From: an uncultured Oscillibacter sp.
Lineage (GTDB): Bacteria; Bacillota; Clostridia; Oscillospirales; Oscillospiraceae
Assembly (NCBI GenBank): GCA_900551885.1
Contig: URXS01000102.1
Span: forward strand, 1 to 6,979
DNA length: 6,979 nt
Reading direction: 5' to 3'
In this document: piece after piece, positions 6,372 through 6,979 of the stretch
How positions within the stretch are numbered: position 1 is the stretch's first letter
Layout of the letters: every line of letters starts with the position of its first letter
Translations under genes and position numbers: made by a program
Notes under the pieces: model-generated
What the model was told of the DNA's origin: nothing
What the model saw: the letters and a program-made list of their open reading frames with translations, nothing else
The model's database searches: none

Positions 6372-6979
6372 GTGGATGGTGTCCTCCAGCCTGCTGATTC
6401 TGGCGGTGCTGGCGGCCCGGCGGCTGCTGCGGGACCGGATCAGCGGCACGGTCCGGTACGGATTGTGGCTGGTGGTGCTGGTGCGGCTGCTGGTGCCGGT
6501 ATCCCTGTTCTCCGCCCCGGTGAGCCTGGAGTCTCTGCTACCCCGGTCCCCGGCGGTGGAGGAGGCTCTGGGCCAGACCGCCCTGTACGCCTTTCCCGAC
6601 CCGGAGCGGTCCGGCTCCTTCGATGAGCCCCTGCCGGAGGACGCCCCCACCGGCGTGATGGGGGTGAGGACCCACGGCCAGCGCATCCTGGGGGCCTGGG
6701 TGGAGTACCACGACGGCTGCATGGTCCAGACCCGGGAGGGCTGGACAGAGTACCGCTTCTACGCCGACTGGCGGGATGTGCTGTTCCTGGTGTATCTGAC
6801 CGGGGCGGCGGGCACGGCCCTGGTGATGGCGGTCAGCAACCTGGGCTTTGCCCGGCGGCTGCGGCGGCGCCGGGAGGCGGTGGAGGCGGCCTGTCGGACG
6901 GCGGACTATGACGGCGGGGCGGAGGTGACCATCTCCGTCCCGGAGGGAGAGGCCATTGCCCAAAAGACATTCAACCCCC
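6364..6979 (+). CDS. M56 (BlaR1/MecR1-type) membrane metallopeptidase N-terminus, running into CbiD-like sequence; 3' end outside window
   Basis: Membrane sensor protease expected to cleave the repressor encoded just upstream. The frame is open for 205 codons to the window edge. The ATG at 6364 overlaps the repressor stop and has AAGGAGG (6349-6355) eight bases before it. Membrane segments lie near residues 6-18, 33-50 (YGLWLVVLVRLLVPVSLF, very typical of M56 proteins) and 139-161, the last followed by the Arg-rich FARRLRRRR that starts the cytoplasmic loop. Residues 56-138 form an outside loop. Here the zinc-protease loop with HEXXH should follow, but from about residue 171 the sequence instead resembles CbiD (see the separate entry). 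The M56 part is therefore about 170 residues and lacks its catalytic motif in what is visible. M56 assignment of residues 1-170 is confident; the continuation is not normal. Confidence 0.85.
   Translation, partial: MLEWMVSSSLLILAVLAARRLLRDRISGTVRYGLWLVVLVRLLVPVSLFSAPVSLESLLPRSPAVEEALGQTALYAFPDPERSGSFDEPLPEDAPTGVMGVRTHGQRILGAWVEYHDGCMVQTREGWTEYRFYADWRDVLFLVYLTGAAGTALVMAVSNLGFARRLRRRREAVEAACRTADYDGGAEVTISVPEGEAIAQKTFNP
6871..6979 (+). pseudogene. cbiD: Internal fragment of CbiD (cobalt-precorrin-5B C1-methyltransferase) joined in frame to the M56 gene
   Basis: CbiD methylates C1 of the corrin ring with S-adenosylmethionine in anaerobic cobalamin synthesis. The last 35 codons read REAVEAAC, then YDGGAEVTISVPEGEAIAQK and TFNP. 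From memory of the Salmonella CbiD sequence, the corresponding stretch is [20 protein letters not shown], which agrees at about two thirds of positions and in the key PEGEA.AQKT.N block. In CbiD this block is internal, and the sequence after it (RLGI.GGIS) would lie just beyond the edge. No N-terminal CbiD sequence (such as the TTGSCA region) is present. The switch lies at about 6868-6880, where both families tolerate an Arg/Glu-rich stretch. It may be an assembly chimera or a deletion fusion. The start given is approximate. Confidence 0.72.

Overview
The window comes from a GC-rich, spore-forming anaerobe of the Clostridia. The Oscillospiraceae (Flavonifractor/Oscillibacter-like) are my best guess, inferred from the base composition, the SipL plus SpoIVA pair, and the style of the BlaI/M56 pair. 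It holds six recognisable genes plus a seventh open at the right edge. No RNA genes, CRISPR array or insertion sequence were seen.

Layout. (1) Positions 60-1594, + strand: a sipL-like spore morphogenesis gene with SPOCS/DUF3794 repeats and a C-terminal LysM domain. It is broken by an apparent one-base deletion near 735-755. (2) A 12-bp-stem terminator at 1617-1644 separates it from the convergent operon. (3) Positions 4131 down to 1665, - strand: a polar amino-acid ABC importer in the order lipoprotein binding protein, permease, ATPase. It has a good sigma-A-type promoter at 4189-4217 and two hairpin terminators between the binding-protein gene and the permease gene. (4) Positions 4358-5833, + strand: spoIVA, preceded by a convincing sigma-E-type promoter (4290-4319) and followed by a terminator (5843-5872). 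(5) Positions 5985-6371, + strand: a BlaI/MecI-family repressor gene whose promoter carries two near-identical 15-bp operators spaced 32 bp apart. It overlaps by 8 bp the start of an M56 (BlaR1-type) membrane protease gene.

How the genes relate. SpoIVA is the ATPase that polymerises on the forespore surface as the coat basement layer. SipL is its clostridial partner, binding SpoIVA through the LysM domain, so two physical partners flank an unrelated nutrient importer. The BlaI/M56 pair looks like an autoregulated sensor-protease/repressor unit whose targets are not visible here.

Most notable oddities. The reading frame that begins as an M56 protease switches, after its third membrane segment, to sequence that strongly resembles the middle of CbiD (cobalamin biosynthesis methyltransferase) for the last ~105 bases. 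This looks like a chimeric junction (assembly error or real deletion). The sipL frameshift would remove the SpoIVA-binding LysM domain if real. I found no clear new defence or mobile system. The most interesting material is the two broken or chimeric genes, the operator pair, and the unusual binding pocket of the importer's binding protein.
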